From: Stercoripulliclostridium_A sp045535235
Lineage (GTDB): Bacteria > Bacillota > Clostridia > Christensenellales > DTU072
Direction: 5' to 3'
Length of the DNA: 13,443 bases
Assembly (NCBI GenBank): GCA_045535235.1
Contig: JAZSLG010000043.1
Location: 1 to 13,443 of the forward strand
The translations under genes were made by a program, and so were the position numbers. Positions 1-8,513 of this stretch are shown piece after piece. Numbering within the stretch: position 1 is the stretch's first letter; each line of letters begins with the position of its first letter. Below the pieces are notes generated by a model, which worked only from the letters and a program-made list of their open reading frames with translations, ran no database searches and was not told where the DNA came from.

Positions 1-1
1 T

Positions 2-2767
2 AACGAAAACCTAAAGAGCATCGTATTTGGTAAATACTCCAAGCTAAGCAAGATACCTGCAGGTGCCTTCCGTGACTGTATAAACCTTGAAAGCATAGTA
101 TTTAACGACTTGATTACCGAGTTTGGTGAAGATGCATTTGCAAATACTCCTTGGCTTGCAAATTACGACAACGATTTCGTAATTATCGACGGCGTAATGA
201 TAGAGTACAAGGGCGCAGGTGGAGAAATCGTAATACCCAAGGGTACCACTAAGATTTACCCCTATGTATTCCGTGGCAACGATACGATTACGAGCGTAAG
301 ATTTGACGAAAATTGCTTGATGACGGCTATTGAAGCAAACACCTTCCGCGACTGTGTAAATCTTGAAGAGTTAATTATTAACGAACATATTCTAAGCGTT
401 GATAGGACTGCAGTACAAGGTACCAAGTGGTTGGCTCAAACCTCGCAAATTAAGGTTAACCTTGGTGGTTCCATACTATATTATGAGAACGCATATCACG
501 GTATTAAGCGTATCGTACTTTACGTTGGAACGGAAAACTCCATTATAATCCCCAACACCGTAACGGAAATAGTACCCAATGCATTCAAGCGTGTAACTTC
601 TCTTGCACAAATCACGTTTAGTGAAGGTAAATTGGTTGCTATACCCGACGGCGCCTTCGAGGGATGTACTTCGCTAAGAGAAGTCGTATTCGCAAGCGCA
701 ATTACCAATATTGGTGAAAACGCATTCGCAGGTACTCCGTGGCTTGCAGAGCAAAGTGCAGAGTTCGTAATTAGGAATGGTATCCTTATTAAATATAACG
801 GCACTTCTACCGCTGTTGAAATCCCTGAAAACGTATCTTTTATAGGTGAGAGTGCGTTTAGTGGTTCTCAAATTGTTTCTATCGATATGAGCAAAGCTAA
901 TATCGAAACCATACTTGCCGGAACCTTTAGCGGAATTAGCACTCTTGAAAACGTAGTATTCAGTAATGCGACTAACTACGTTGGAGAGGGCGCCTTTAAC
1001 GGTACCAAGTATTTGGCAGACGCTCCCGCAGGATTGTTGATTGCAAACGGCGTGGCACTCATTGCTTATATTGGTAACGAAACGGATGTTACTATTCCTA
1101 ACGGAGTAAGATACCTTAACGCCGACGTATTCCAAAATAACGCAAATCTACTAAGCATCACGTTTACCGGCGAAATAGAGATTGCTCCTAATGCATTTGT
1201 AAACAATAGCCAACTAGCCGACGTTTACGGTGCCGAGCATATTACTTACGTAGGTAAAGGAGCGTTTAGCGGAACCAAGTATCAAGCCATTAACGTTTCC
1301 TCCGGCTACGTCGTAGTTAACGGACGTTTGGTTGATTACGTTGGTACGGAAACACAACTCGTAATTCCCGGTGACGTAGAATATATCCCCGAAGGAATCT
1401 TTGGAGGTAACGAGAATATCGTTAGCGTGGACTTTAGTAAAGCAAGCAGTACGTTATCCATAGAAGCAAACGCATTCCGTAACGCCGTTAATTTGAAAGA
1501 TATAGTATTTGGCGATAATATCGATTATATCGGCTCTCGTGCATTCTACAACACTGCTTGGATGGAGTCGTATAGCGACGCATTAATAATCTCTCCCGCA
1601 GGCAAACTCCTAGCTTACGTAAGAGAAAATGCAAGCGTAACCATACCTAATACCGTAAAGAGCTTCGCTCGCGACGTATTCAAAGGCAATAAGAACATTA
1701 CCTCCGTATACTTCGCTAGTGGCTCCAACGTAAATATTCCTACCGAAGCGTTTAAGGACTGTACGTCGCTATTAAACGTAACCTTTAACGGTACGTTCCA
1801 AATTGGCGAAAACGCATTCCAAAATACCGAGTGGTATAAGCTTGAAGCTAATAAGACTTCAAATAGGGGCTTCGTAGTAGTAAAAGGTATGCTTATCGGC
1901 TACGCAGGTAGTGCAACTATTATTGAAATCCCCTCTACCGTAACCTATATTTACGATTACGTATTTAATGGTAACGAGAATATCACTTCGCTGGGATTTG
2001 CAAGTGGCTCTACGGTATCCTCCATCAAGGGCGAAACCTTTGTTGGATGTACTCAACTTACTAACGTAACCTTCCCGAACTCTTTGGTTGAGTTGGATAT
2101 GGGAGCGTTTGACGGTACTCCTTGGAAAGAAAATCTAACTACCGATTTTATAGTAGTAGGAAACAAACTACTCGCTTACGTTGGTAATGGTGGCGATATA
2201 GTAATTCCTTCGGGTGTAAACGGAAATAGCATATTGGAAATTTCGCCCAACGCATTCCAAGGCAATACCAGTATTACTTCGATAAGCTTCGATATGGCTT
2301 CCGATTTGGAAATCATACCTAATAACGCCTTTAACGGTTGCATAAATCTCGATAAGGTAAGCTTCCCCGAAAAGATTAAGTACGTTGGTCAAGACGCATT
2401 CAATGGTACCAAGTGGCTTAATAGAGTAGTTAACTACGAATTGACGACGGAAGACGAGGGCGAAGTTATCGACGATGCTTTCGTTCTGAACGGAACCTTA
2501 CTATTCTACTTTGGCGATGGTGATACCGATGACGGCCTCTACTTCTTCAATGGTAAAGGAATAAGTCATATTGCGCTTAGCGCTTTCGTAGGAACGCCCA
2601 TTAAGTCGTTGTTCGTCTACGTAGAAGACCCCGAAGCCATAACTATAGCTTCCGGTGCGTTGGACGATCTAGATGCAATCTACGTAAAAGATGCGTTGGT
2701 ACAAGGCTTTAGAGAAAGTTGGAGCGAGTATGCGTTAAAGATTTTCTCGCAAAACGATTACGAGTAA
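2..2767 (+). CDS. BspA-like leucine-rich repeat surface protein (5'-truncated)
   Basis: The reading frame is open from the window edge (position 2) to the TAA at 2765-2767. This gives 921 visible residues, and the true start lies upstream; the TTG at 110 is only an internal codon. The protein is made of LRR_5/BspA-type repeats, with recurring patterns such as IPxxVxxIxxxAFxGN, ITSVxF and AFxGCxxLxxVxF. These are arranged in about eight larger cassettes, each ending in AFxGTxWL. The C-terminal ~115 residues are a different cap with acidic loops, including a DGDTDDG stretch. I see no LPxTG motif, membrane anchor or other wall-binding domain at the C-terminus, so any anchor or signal must be N-terminal and outside the window. 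Family members are secreted or surface proteins that often mediate adhesion or protein binding. A role here, perhaps with the lipoprotein encoded 72 bases downstream, is inference. Confidence 0.9.
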   Translation, partial: NENLKSIVFGKYSKLSKIPAGAFRDCINLESIVFNDLITEFGEDAFANTPWLANYDNDFVIIDGVMIEYKGAGGEIVIPKGTTKIYPYVFRGNDTITSVRFDENCLMTAIEANTFRDCVNLEELIINEHILSVDRTAVQGTKWLAQTSQIKVNLGGSILYYENAYHGIKRIVLYVGTENSIIIPNTVTEIVPNAFKRVTSLAQITFSEGKLVAIPDGAFEGCTSLREVVFASAITNIGENAFAGTPWLAEQSAEFVIRNGILIKYNGTSTAVEIPENVSFIGESAFSGSQIVSIDMSKANIETILAGTFSGISTLENVVFSNATNYVGEGAFNGTKYLADAPAGLLIANGVALIAYIGNETDVTIPNGVRYLNADVFQNNANLLSITFTGEIEIAPNAFVNNSQLADVYGAEHITYVGKGAFSGTKYQAINVSSGYVVVNGRLVDYVGTETQLVIPGDVEYIPEGIFGGNENIVSVDFSKASSTLSIEANAFRNAVNLKDIVFGDNIDYIGSRAFYNTAWMESYSDALIISPAGKLLAYVRENASVTIPNTVKSFARDVFKGNKNITSVYFASGSNVNIPTEAFKDCTSLLNVTFNGTFQIGENAFQNTEWYKLEANKTSNRGFVVVKGMLIGYAGSATIIEIPSTVTYIYDYVFNGNENITSLGFASGSTVSSIKGETFVGCTQLTNVTFPNSLVELDMGAFDGTPWKENLTTDFIVVGNKLLAYVGNGGDIVIPSGVNGNSILEISPNAFQGNTSITSISFDMASDLEIIPNNAFNGCINLDKVSFPEKIKYVGQDAFNGTKWLNRVVNYELTTEDEGEVIDDAFVLNGTLLFYFGDGDTDDGLYFFNGKGISHIALSAFVGTPIKSLFVYVEDPEAITIASGALDDLDAIYVKDALVQGFRESWSEYALKIFSQNDYE
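152..2416 (+). repeat. Tandem ~92-residue LRR cassettes, eight full periods
   Basis: An aromatic residue in the GTxW(L) cassette boundary recurs at codons starting at 152, 428, 740, 1010, 1280, 1559, 1832, 2123 and 2414. Spacings are 276, 312, 270, 270, 279, 273, 291 and 291 bases, or 90-104 residues. Each cassette follows the same order: a short linker, a FVIxxGxLIxYxG strand, an IPxxVxxI unit, a GNxxITSVxF unit, an AFxxCxxLxxVxF unit and a final AFxGTxW unit. Modules are mostly diverged at the DNA level, although the 12-mer GGTACCAAGTGG is identical at 419-430 and 2405-2416. Two boundaries (1010 and 1280) have Tyr instead of Trp. Confidence 0.85.
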
Positions 2768-2839
2768 AAAATCAAATGAGTTAACCGGCAAAAGCCGTTG
2801 ACTATATAGCAAAAAAATAACAAAATAGGAGAAAACGTT

Positions 2840-5662
2840 ATGAAAACAAAATTGCTAATTACTTTATTAGTTATTGCGTTAGTAGCATCCGTTGCGTTTG
2901 GCGTAGTCGCTTGTACGCCTAAGGACGATGGTGGCGATAAAAATAACGATAACAAAAACACCGTTATTTTGCAAACGTTACCAGACATGGTTGACTACGG
3001 CGCAGACGCAAAGTACTACAATGATGGTACGACGGGCTACTCAGATGGTAAAGTTCTAGAGTGGACGGGCGAACTGGAAACCAAGCAAGCCGATGAGCGT
3101 GAAAAATGGGTTGAATCCCAAAACGCGGCAGATTGGCCCAGTGAAGTTAAGGACATGAAAGAATTTTACGTTACGTTTGGTAATTACGCCGAATCCATTG
3201 ATAGCGAAGGCGAAGAAGAAATTCAATCGGCAATCGGTTATTTTGCTCCCGTTTATAACGAAGTAGGTACTCAAACCGGCACCGAATGGGTAGATGATGA
3301 AGATGCTTCCACCATCCAACGCTTGTTCTCTTACTCAACTGCAGCTCAATTCATAAAAAGAATGGACTCTGCTCGTGTTGACGAAGACAAGACCGATGCT
3401 TTAATCAAGTACATAACCCGCGACGACTCCGCTTACGTTGCAGAAGACGAAAAGCGTTCTAAGGATGATTACGAGTTCAAAGTTGGTTACGCTAGCGCTC
3501 TTGAAGACTTTGACCAATTAAACGAGCTACAAACCATTTACGACGACTTTACCGAGTATGATATGGATGACTCCTATCCTGCACCCAGATTCGAGGATGA
3601 AAACGACGTTCAAGATTATATCAACCGTAAAAAGAGAAAGATTTACGGCGAAATCTTCACCATTTTCCAAGATAAAGCAGACCAATTTGCTCGTTGCGCT
3701 ATCCAATTAGTAGGCTATGGTATCGAAATCATCGATGACGTTATGATCCCTGCTTACAATCATCAAAAGGCACAAGACGACACCAAATTGACCTACAACT
3801 GTACTGAAACGGAAATTTCATTTGAAGATTACGTTCGTTACGAAATGTTTGACCACGAGACCTTGAGCTATTTACTAGCTTTCATGGATCCTCAAATTAC
3901 CGACTTTAACATGGCGGAAAACGTCTACGACGCAACCAAGAAGAGCAAGATGATGTCTCTTTACGGCTACTACTATCAATATCAAAAACGCGACTACGAA
4001 GTATTTGACGACAAAAAGACCGTTAATAACAAGAGAATTGGTACCGTTACCGAGTACGAAGACTTCCTCGAACTAAATCACAAATCTTACTTTGACACAA
4101 CTGAGGAAGTATTACGTTACCGTGATTATGACAGCAGACAATACGCAAAAGCATATCGTTACTCCTATGCTTGTTATCAAAAATATTACAAGGCTCAATT
4201 GGATTTCCAATCCATACAAGAAGCTAAAGATTTGGAAGTTTACGTTGGTGGCGCAGGTGCAATTGGCAACTCCATCGTAAACGGAGAATACGGCACTGCC
4301 AAGACCAATGGTATAGACGTTGCTCGTGCAGGTATAACCTACTCGGGTGAAATGCAAAAGGCTTGCACTAACGGTTTGGAAAGCACTTTGAAACTTTCCG
4401 ACGTAAACTACGAGTACAGCAGTGTAGATAACAACGTTCTACGTCTTAACGCTACCTCTAAGGGTTGGAACGGACTAAAGGAAACCGAACAAGCGGAACC
4501 CAAAAACAAAATTAATAAGGTATATTACGAAGTCGCTCAATTGCAAAGCCAACACTATGCAATGACCCACAAGACCATTACCGACATCGACCTCTCTAAT
4601 GCTCTAATATACCAAATTTACTCTTATAGTGCAGACTCCATTCGTTCCATACAATCAACAAAGAAGGACGAAATTACCTATTATCTCGCTATAGACCGTT
4701 TCTTGAGTGTTGTTCCCAATACCTACGAAGAAATCCGACGTGGTGACCTTTCCGTATCTGAGTACGTTAAAGATACCTTTGCAGAACTCGAAGAAGATGC
4801 AGGCAGAAACGACGCTAAGTTTATTAACGTTGACCAAAACTACAAGAACGATGCACAAGCCCAAGAAACTTCTGCAAGAAACCACACTTGGACAACCAAA
4901 GGCAATATGAAGGGCGTTAAGGACAACATTAAGGAAACTATCGACACCGACTTTGACGCTTACCACGCTTCTCCAGCAGCTGCTAACAAGAGTGTAGACG
5001 TTTACTTTGAGGACGTTCTTATCAGAAAGATTTACTCTTGTGGCGCAGATCTTGACGAGGCTTGCTTGGACGGTACCAGCCACGCAAATTGTACCGATGA
5101 ATACGACTCCAACTGGTCACTTTCTCGTTTGGTATCAGCACACGAAGAAGTTATACGCTACATGGCAGGTCAAACTATCGTAACTTTCCAAAAGATCAAT
5201 CAAGAACAATTTAAGACTCCTACCATGTTCCACAAGGATATAACTAGTATGCCCAACGGAACCATACTATTCTCTTCCGATTCTGCTAGATTAAATACTG
5301 CAAGTGAAAAGTACTACACCATGACTTGTGCACCTAGTGATGACGTAACTCTTGCTAGTGACGACGTTATTGGTGTTGCATGTACCACCGTTAAAGAAGG
5401 CGCTTATCCCACCGTTGGTACCAGTAGCCAATATTGGGACTATGTACCCGTATACGAACAAAACAACTTTACTTCTCACTGGACCACCCCCGGAAAAGTA
5501 GATACGGGTAAGATAGTTGTAACCGTTAATAACGTTAAATACACCTACACCTTCGTTGGTTGGTACGTTGACCAAAACTACAAGTACGGTGTACTTCTTG
5601 ACGAAGAATACAACTATGATATTATGTTATATCCCGGATATATGGTGGAAATTGAAAAATAA
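2840..5662 (+). CDS. Large lipoprotein of unknown function with C-terminal InlB B-repeat-like segment
   Basis: The ATG at 2840 has an AGGAG site at 2827-2831, eight bases upstream. The first 25 residues form a lipoprotein signal peptide: basic MKTK, a hydrophobic core, then the lipobox VVAC with Cys25 as the lipidated residue. An Asp/Asn/Lys-rich linker follows. The large middle part (about residues 60-880) is rich in Tyr, Asp, Glu and Lys, looks mostly helical, and matches no domain I recognise; I see no metal-binding or catalytic signature. The last ~40 residues (902-940, containing FVGWY and ending in a strand with MLYPGY) resemble an InlB B-repeat (Listeria-Bacteroides repeat). The mature protein should sit on the outer face of the cytoplasmic membrane. 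It follows the LRR gene after 72 bases without a convincing terminator and is followed by a strong terminator, so the two may be one unit. Function is unknown. Confidence 0.88.
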   Translation: MKTKLLITLLVIALVASVAFGVVACTPKDDGGDKNNDNKNTVILQTLPDMVDYGADAKYYNDGTTGYSDGKVLEWTGELETKQADEREKWVESQNAADWPSEVKDMKEFYVTFGNYAESIDSEGEEEIQSAIGYFAPVYNEVGTQTGTEWVDDEDASTIQRLFSYSTAAQFIKRMDSARVDEDKTDALIKYITRDDSAYVAEDEKRSKDDYEFKVGYASALEDFDQLNELQTIYDDFTEYDMDDSYPAPRFEDENDVQDYINRKKRKIYGEIFTIFQDKADQFARCAIQLVGYGIEIIDDVMIPAYNHQKAQDDTKLTYNCTETEISFEDYVRYEMFDHETLSYLLAFMDPQITDFNMAENVYDATKKSKMMSLYGYYYQYQKRDYEVFDDKKTVNNKRIGTVTEYEDFLELNHKSYFDTTEEVLRYRDYDSRQYAKAYRYSYACYQKYYKAQLDFQSIQEAKDLEVYVGGAGAIGNSIVNGEYGTAKTNGIDVARAGITYSGEMQKACTNGLESTLKLSDVNYEYSSVDNNVLRLNATSKGWNGLKETEQAEPKNKINKVYYEVAQLQSQHYAMTHKTITDIDLSNALIYQIYSYSADSIRSIQSTKKDEITYYLAIDRFLSVVPNTYEEIRRGDLSVSEYVKDTFAELEEDAGRNDAKFINVDQNYKNDAQAQETSARNHTWTTKGNMKGVKDNIKETIDTDFDAYHASPAAANKSVDVYFEDVLIRKIYSCGADLDEACLDGTSHANCTDEYDSNWSLSRLVSAHEEVIRYMAGQTIVTFQKINQEQFKTPTMFHKDITSMPNGTILFSSDSARLNTASEKYYTMTCAPSDDVTLASDDVIGVACTTVKEGAYPTVGTSSQYWDYVPVYEQNNFTSHWTTPGKVDTGKIVVTVNNVKYTYTFVGWYVDQNYKYGVLLDEEYNYDIMLYPGYMVEIEK

Positions 5663-5701
5663 TTCCAACGGAAAAATTTAATATCTCGTTACTTTCACGT
5701 G

Positions 5702-5734
5702 GCCCCGGAAGGAAAATTCCTTTCGGGGCTTTTT
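5702..5734 (+). terminator. Intrinsic terminator after the lipoprotein gene
   Basis: GCCCCG at 5702-5707 pairs with CGGGGC at 5724-5729. The stem extends through G-T, A-T, A-T, G-C and G-C pairs, with a six-base AAAATT loop, and is followed by five T residues at 5730-5734. It lies 39 bases after the lipoprotein stop codon and ends the LRR-lipoprotein unit. Confidence 0.9.
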
Positions 5735-5832
5735 CATAAAATTGGTTGTTGAAAAAATGGAGTTAAGGTACCCAAACCACTAGATTTACTTCAAATAGCA
5801 TTATTTGGCGAGAGTGTGCATAAAATTATATT

Positions 5833-6810
5833 ATGCTTAGTAGTATTTTAACTCTTTTTTCGGGCATAGGCACGTTTTTGCTTGGAATGAAGCTTATTTC
5901 ACTAAACTTGCAAAAGGTGGCGGGCGGTAAAATCGAAAGGTTATTTAACAAGATTTCTTCATCCAAACTCATGTCGGTAGGAGTTGGGGTAGGAAGTGCC
6001 GCGGTATTGCAAAGCTCGTCGGCCACCACTGTCATTCTAGTTTCCTTGGTTAATAGTGGTATAATAACCCTTTTGCAAGCTACTTGTATAATCATGGGTG
6101 CAAACGTAGGTACAACTTTTACCGCGTTAATAATTTCTTTTAACTACTTGCCGATAGGGGAAGCTTTTGCATTTTTAACCTTTATTGGCGTAATGCTCGT
6201 AATGGTAGATAGGGGAGAAAAACTAAAATCTTCGGGTTGGATAATAGGCAGTACCGGGCTAATGTTCATTGGATTGGATATTATTAAACTTTCGGCTCTT
6301 GCACTTAGTGAATTTTCTTCTTTTAACAATTTGTTTTCATCCATCAACAGTCCTTTTATTCTACTCGCATTAGGTGGGATTTTTACCGCTATAATACAAA
6401 GCTCTAGCGCCCTAACAGGAATAGTAATAACCTTTGCTCACCTTGGTATAATACCTGTTACCGGAGCTTTTTATCTTATTATGGGCGGTAACGTGGGGTC
6501 CTGTATGACAGCGCTTCTTGCTTCTTTGGGCGGTAACCTTAACGCGAAACGCACGGCACTAATCAATCTTTTGTTTAACGCTATAGGAGTAATAATGTTC
6601 CTACCGTTAGTGATAGTTTTTGGCGAAAAAATAGTTGATTTCATGAAAAACCTATCCGTTTCCGTGTTGATTGCATATTTTCATATCGTTTTCAACCTCG
6701 TAACTACCTTCGTCATGCTTCCATTTACTAAAAAGCTCACAGACCTAAGCATGCTTTTTATCCCTGATAAAAAAACAAATAATATACTTGTATTAGATAA
6801 AAAAGTGTAG
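5833..6810 (+). CDS. Na+/phosphate cotransporter family membrane protein, short form without PhoU-like domain
   Basis: This is a polytopic membrane protein of 325 residues with the two inverted-repeat signatures of the Na/Pi cotransporter (NptA/PF02690) family. QSSSATT at residues 60-66 is followed by GANVGTT at 89-95, and QSSSALT at 189-195 is followed by GGNVGS at 218-223. The family moves inorganic phosphate with sodium across the cytoplasmic membrane. Many bacterial members are about 540-590 residues and end in a PhoU-like helical domain; this one stops soon after the last membrane helix with a short Lys-rich tail. The upstream stop at 5821 limits the start to ATG 5833 (or ATT 5830), yet no Shine-Dalgarno site precedes it; GAGAG at 5810-5814 is too distant. 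It begins about 100 bases after the previous terminator. Transporter family confidence is high; the substrate is inferred from the family. Confidence 0.9.
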   Translation: MLSSILTLFSGIGTFLLGMKLISLNLQKVAGGKIERLFNKISSSKLMSVGVGVGSAAVLQSSSATTVILVSLVNSGIITLLQATCIIMGANVGTTFTALIISFNYLPIGEAFAFLTFIGVMLVMVDRGEKLKSSGWIIGSTGLMFIGLDIIKLSALALSEFSSFNNLFSSINSPFILLALGGIFTAIIQSSSALTGIVITFAHLGIIPVTGAFYLIMGGNVGSCMTALLASLGGNLNAKRTALINLLFNAIGVIMFLPLVIVFGEKIVDFMKNLSVSVLIAYFHIVFNLVTTFVMLPFTKKLTDLSMLFIPDKKTNNILVLDKKV

Positions 6811-6816
6811 TACAAT
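6788..6816 (+). promoter_or_regulatory. Sigma-A-type promoter for luxS
   Basis: TTGTAT at 6788-6793 (-35) and TACAAT at 6811-6816 (-10) are separated by exactly 17 bases. The -35 box lies inside the last codons of the transporter gene and the -10 begins one base after its stop codon. Transcription would start near 6823, leaving a leader of about 28 bases that includes the luxS AGGAG site. The position suggests luxS and the genes after it can be expressed independently of the transporter. Confidence 0.6.
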
Positions 6817-6850
6817 ATATGCGTATGATTTTAGTTATTAGGAGAAAAAC

Positions 6851-7372
6851 ATGGAACTTGATACCAAAAACGTTGCTAGTTTCCAAATAGACCACACGAA
6901 ATTAAAATGTGGTTTGTTCGTTAATAGAAAGGATATTTTCGGCACTAACGTTATTACGACTTTCGACATTAGAATAAAGCGCCCTTATCACGATGAAGTC
7001 ATGGAGACGGGATCGGTACATGCTTTGGAGCATATTATTGCTACCTATTTGCGTAACGACTCTTTGTGGGGCGATAAAGTTATTTATTTTGGACCAATGG
7101 GTTGCAGAACCGGTTTCTACCTTATTATGGCGGGCGACCTTGATTCTCACGATATTTTGCCCTTGATAGAGAGAACTTTTGACTTCGTATCCGATTACGA
7201 GGGCGAAATACCCGCTGCGACTCCCAAAGAGTGCGGTTTTTGTTACGACATGGATTTGGAGATGGCTAAGGTTGACGCCACCATGTATTACAACGTAATC
7301 ATTGCGCCTAAAAAGGAAAACTTGGTTTATCCCGTTAAGAGAGAGCGCAAAAAAGCAACACCTAAAGAATAA
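6851..7372 (+). CDS. luxS: S-ribosylhomocysteine lyase (autoinducer-2 synthase)
   Basis: LuxS cleaves S-ribosylhomocysteine to homocysteine and 4,5-dihydroxy-2,3-pentanedione, the precursor of autoinducer-2, in the cytoplasmic activated-methyl cycle. The family metal-binding motif HxxEH is present as HALEH (His57, Glu60, His61), and the third metal ligand is Cys128 in KECGF. The catalytic Cys is Cys85 in GPMGCRTGFY. The 173-residue length is slightly more than the ~157-170 residues usual for the family because of a Lys/Arg-rich tail. ATG 6851 follows AGGAG at 6840-6844 by six bases. No nucleosidase (mtnN/pfs) or AI-2 uptake gene lies in the window, so local context does not say whether AI-2 acts as a signal here or the enzyme only serves methyl recycling. 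The M29 peptidase gene starts 25 bases downstream with no terminator between. Confidence 0.97.
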   Translation: MELDTKNVASFQIDHTKLKCGLFVNRKDIFGTNVITTFDIRIKRPYHDEVMETGSVHALEHIIATYLRNDSLWGDKVIYFGPMGCRTGFYLIMAGDLDSHDILPLIERTFDFVSDYEGEIPAATPKECGFCYDMDLEMAKVDATMYYNVIIAPKKENLVYPVKRERKKATPKE

Positions 7373-7397
7373 AAAAATGATATAAAGGAAAGAAATT

Positions 7398-8513
7398 ATG
7401 GTTGACCAAAGAATTGAAAAACTTGCAAACGTATTAGTTAACTATTCTTGTAACCTCCAAAAGGGAGAGAAAATCCTTATTGAGGCTCGCGGAATAGATT
7501 ATATGCTCGTAAACGCTATCGTAAGAGAAGTTTACAAAGTTGGTGGACTACCTTTCGTACACATGGAAGATAACCGTGTAGCAAGAGCATTGCGCATGGG
7601 TATGACCGAGGAACTTGCTACCCTAATGGCAAAGTACGACGGCGCTCGTATGGCGGAAATGGACGCTTATATAGGTATTCGCGGTGGTAATAACTGCTAC
7701 GAGCTTAGCGACGTAGATCCCGAATTAATGAGCATCTATAATCGTTGCTACAGTCATCCCGTTCATCACGAGCTTCGCGTAGCAAAAACCAAGTGGGTAG
7801 TTCTTCGTTATCCAAACGAAGGAATGGCAGAGCAAGCTCGCATGTCTACCGATGCATTTGAAGATTTTTACTTTAACGTATGTAATCTTGACTATGCAAA
7901 AATGGACAAAGCCATGGATGCACTCAAAAACCTACTTGACAATACCGATAAAGTACGTCTTACCGCCGTTGATACCGATTTAACCTTTAGCATTAAAGGT
8001 ATAGGCTCCAAAAAGTGCGCTGGTCACATGAATATTCCCGATGGTGAAGTTTACTCGGCTCCAGTTAAGAATTCCGTAAACGGTTACATCCATTATAATG
8101 CACCCAGCGTGGAAAACGGCATAGAGTTCAAAGACGTTCGCTTGGAGTTTAAGGACGGTAAAATTATTAACGCTACCGCTAATGATACCCAAGCGGTTAA
8201 CGCAATATTCGATACCGACGAGGGCGCACGCTACGTTGGTGAATTTGCTCTTGGAGTAAATCCCTATATCAACAATCCCATGGGCGATATCCTCTTTGAC
8301 GAGAAGATAGCAGGCTCCATTCACTTTACTCCCGGCAGTTGTTACGATGACTGCGACAACGGTAACGTTAGTGCCGTTCACTGGGACCTAGTTCTTATCC
8401 AAACGCCCGAGTACGGCGGTGGCGAAATTTACTTTGACGACGTTCTTATCCGTAAGGACGGCAGATTTGTAATTCCCGAATTAGAATGCCTTAACCCCGA
8501 AAATCTAAAATAA
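7398..8513 (+). CDS. M29-family aminopeptidase (AmpS/PepS/AmpT type)
   Basis: This 371-residue cytoplasmic metallo-exopeptidase should release N-terminal amino acids from peptides using a two-metal site. The M29 catalytic residues can be placed in order: Glu217 in NIPDGEVYSAP, Glu282 in GEFALGVN, His309 in SIHF, Tyr316, and His328 with Asp330 in HWDLV. The spacing of these residues resembles that of AmpT/AmpS, and the size is close to the ~370-410 residues usual for the family. ATG 7398 is preceded by AAAGGAAAG. The gene follows luxS after 25 bases, and its TAA stop shares one base with the ATG of the next gene (TAATG), a layout typical of translational coupling. A role in peptide turnover is known for the family; any link to luxS is only co-location. 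Confidence 0.93.
   Translation: MVDQRIEKLANVLVNYSCNLQKGEKILIEARGIDYMLVNAIVREVYKVGGLPFVHMEDNRVARALRMGMTEELATLMAKYDGARMAEMDAYIGIRGGNNCYELSDVDPELMSIYNRCYSHPVHHELRVAKTKWVVLRYPNEGMAEQARMSTDAFEDFYFNVCNLDYAKMDKAMDALKNLLDNTDKVRLTAVDTDLTFSIKGIGSKKCAGHMNIPDGEVYSAPVKNSVNGYIHYNAPSVENGIEFKDVRLEFKDGKIINATANDTQAVNAIFDTDEGARYVGEFALGVNPYINNPMGDILFDEKIAGSIHFTPGSCYDDCDNGNVSAVHWDLVLIQTPEYGGGEIYFDDVLIRKDGRFVIPELECLNPENLK

Noticed and set aside
110..112. TTG as a start codon for the LRR protein
   Set aside because: The frame is open upstream to the window edge and already encodes LRR repeats before this codon, so the gene is simply truncated by the window.
674..1135. Minus-strand open frame inside the LRR gene
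   Set aside because: It lies antisense to a clear repeat-coding gene, has no ribosome site that I could see, and its composition fits a codon shadow.
152..2416. Regularly spaced repeats as a CRISPR-like array
   Set aside because: The spacing is ~270-310 bases and the repeats are protein-coding LRR cassettes in one open frame.
2786..2797. CGGC-AAAA-GCCG hairpin between the LRR and lipoprotein genes as a terminator
   Set aside because: The stem is only four base pairs and is followed by an A-rich rather than a T-rich stretch.
2798..2826. TTGACT-17-CAAAAT as a promoter for the lipoprotein gene
   Set aside because: The -10 is poor and the predicted start would fall after the AGGAG ribosome site, excluding it from the mRNA.
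4655..5083. Minus-strand open frame inside the lipoprotein gene
   Set aside because: It is antisense to a well-supported gene and encodes a Val/Ser/Cys-rich product with no domain pattern.
5003..8460. Shared YF(E/D)DVLIRK peptide in the lipoprotein (near 5003-5030) and the M29 peptidase (near 8429-8456)
   Set aside because: In the peptidase this is the usual C-terminal strand of the family. The flanking sequences in the two proteins are unrelated, so it is most likely coincidence.
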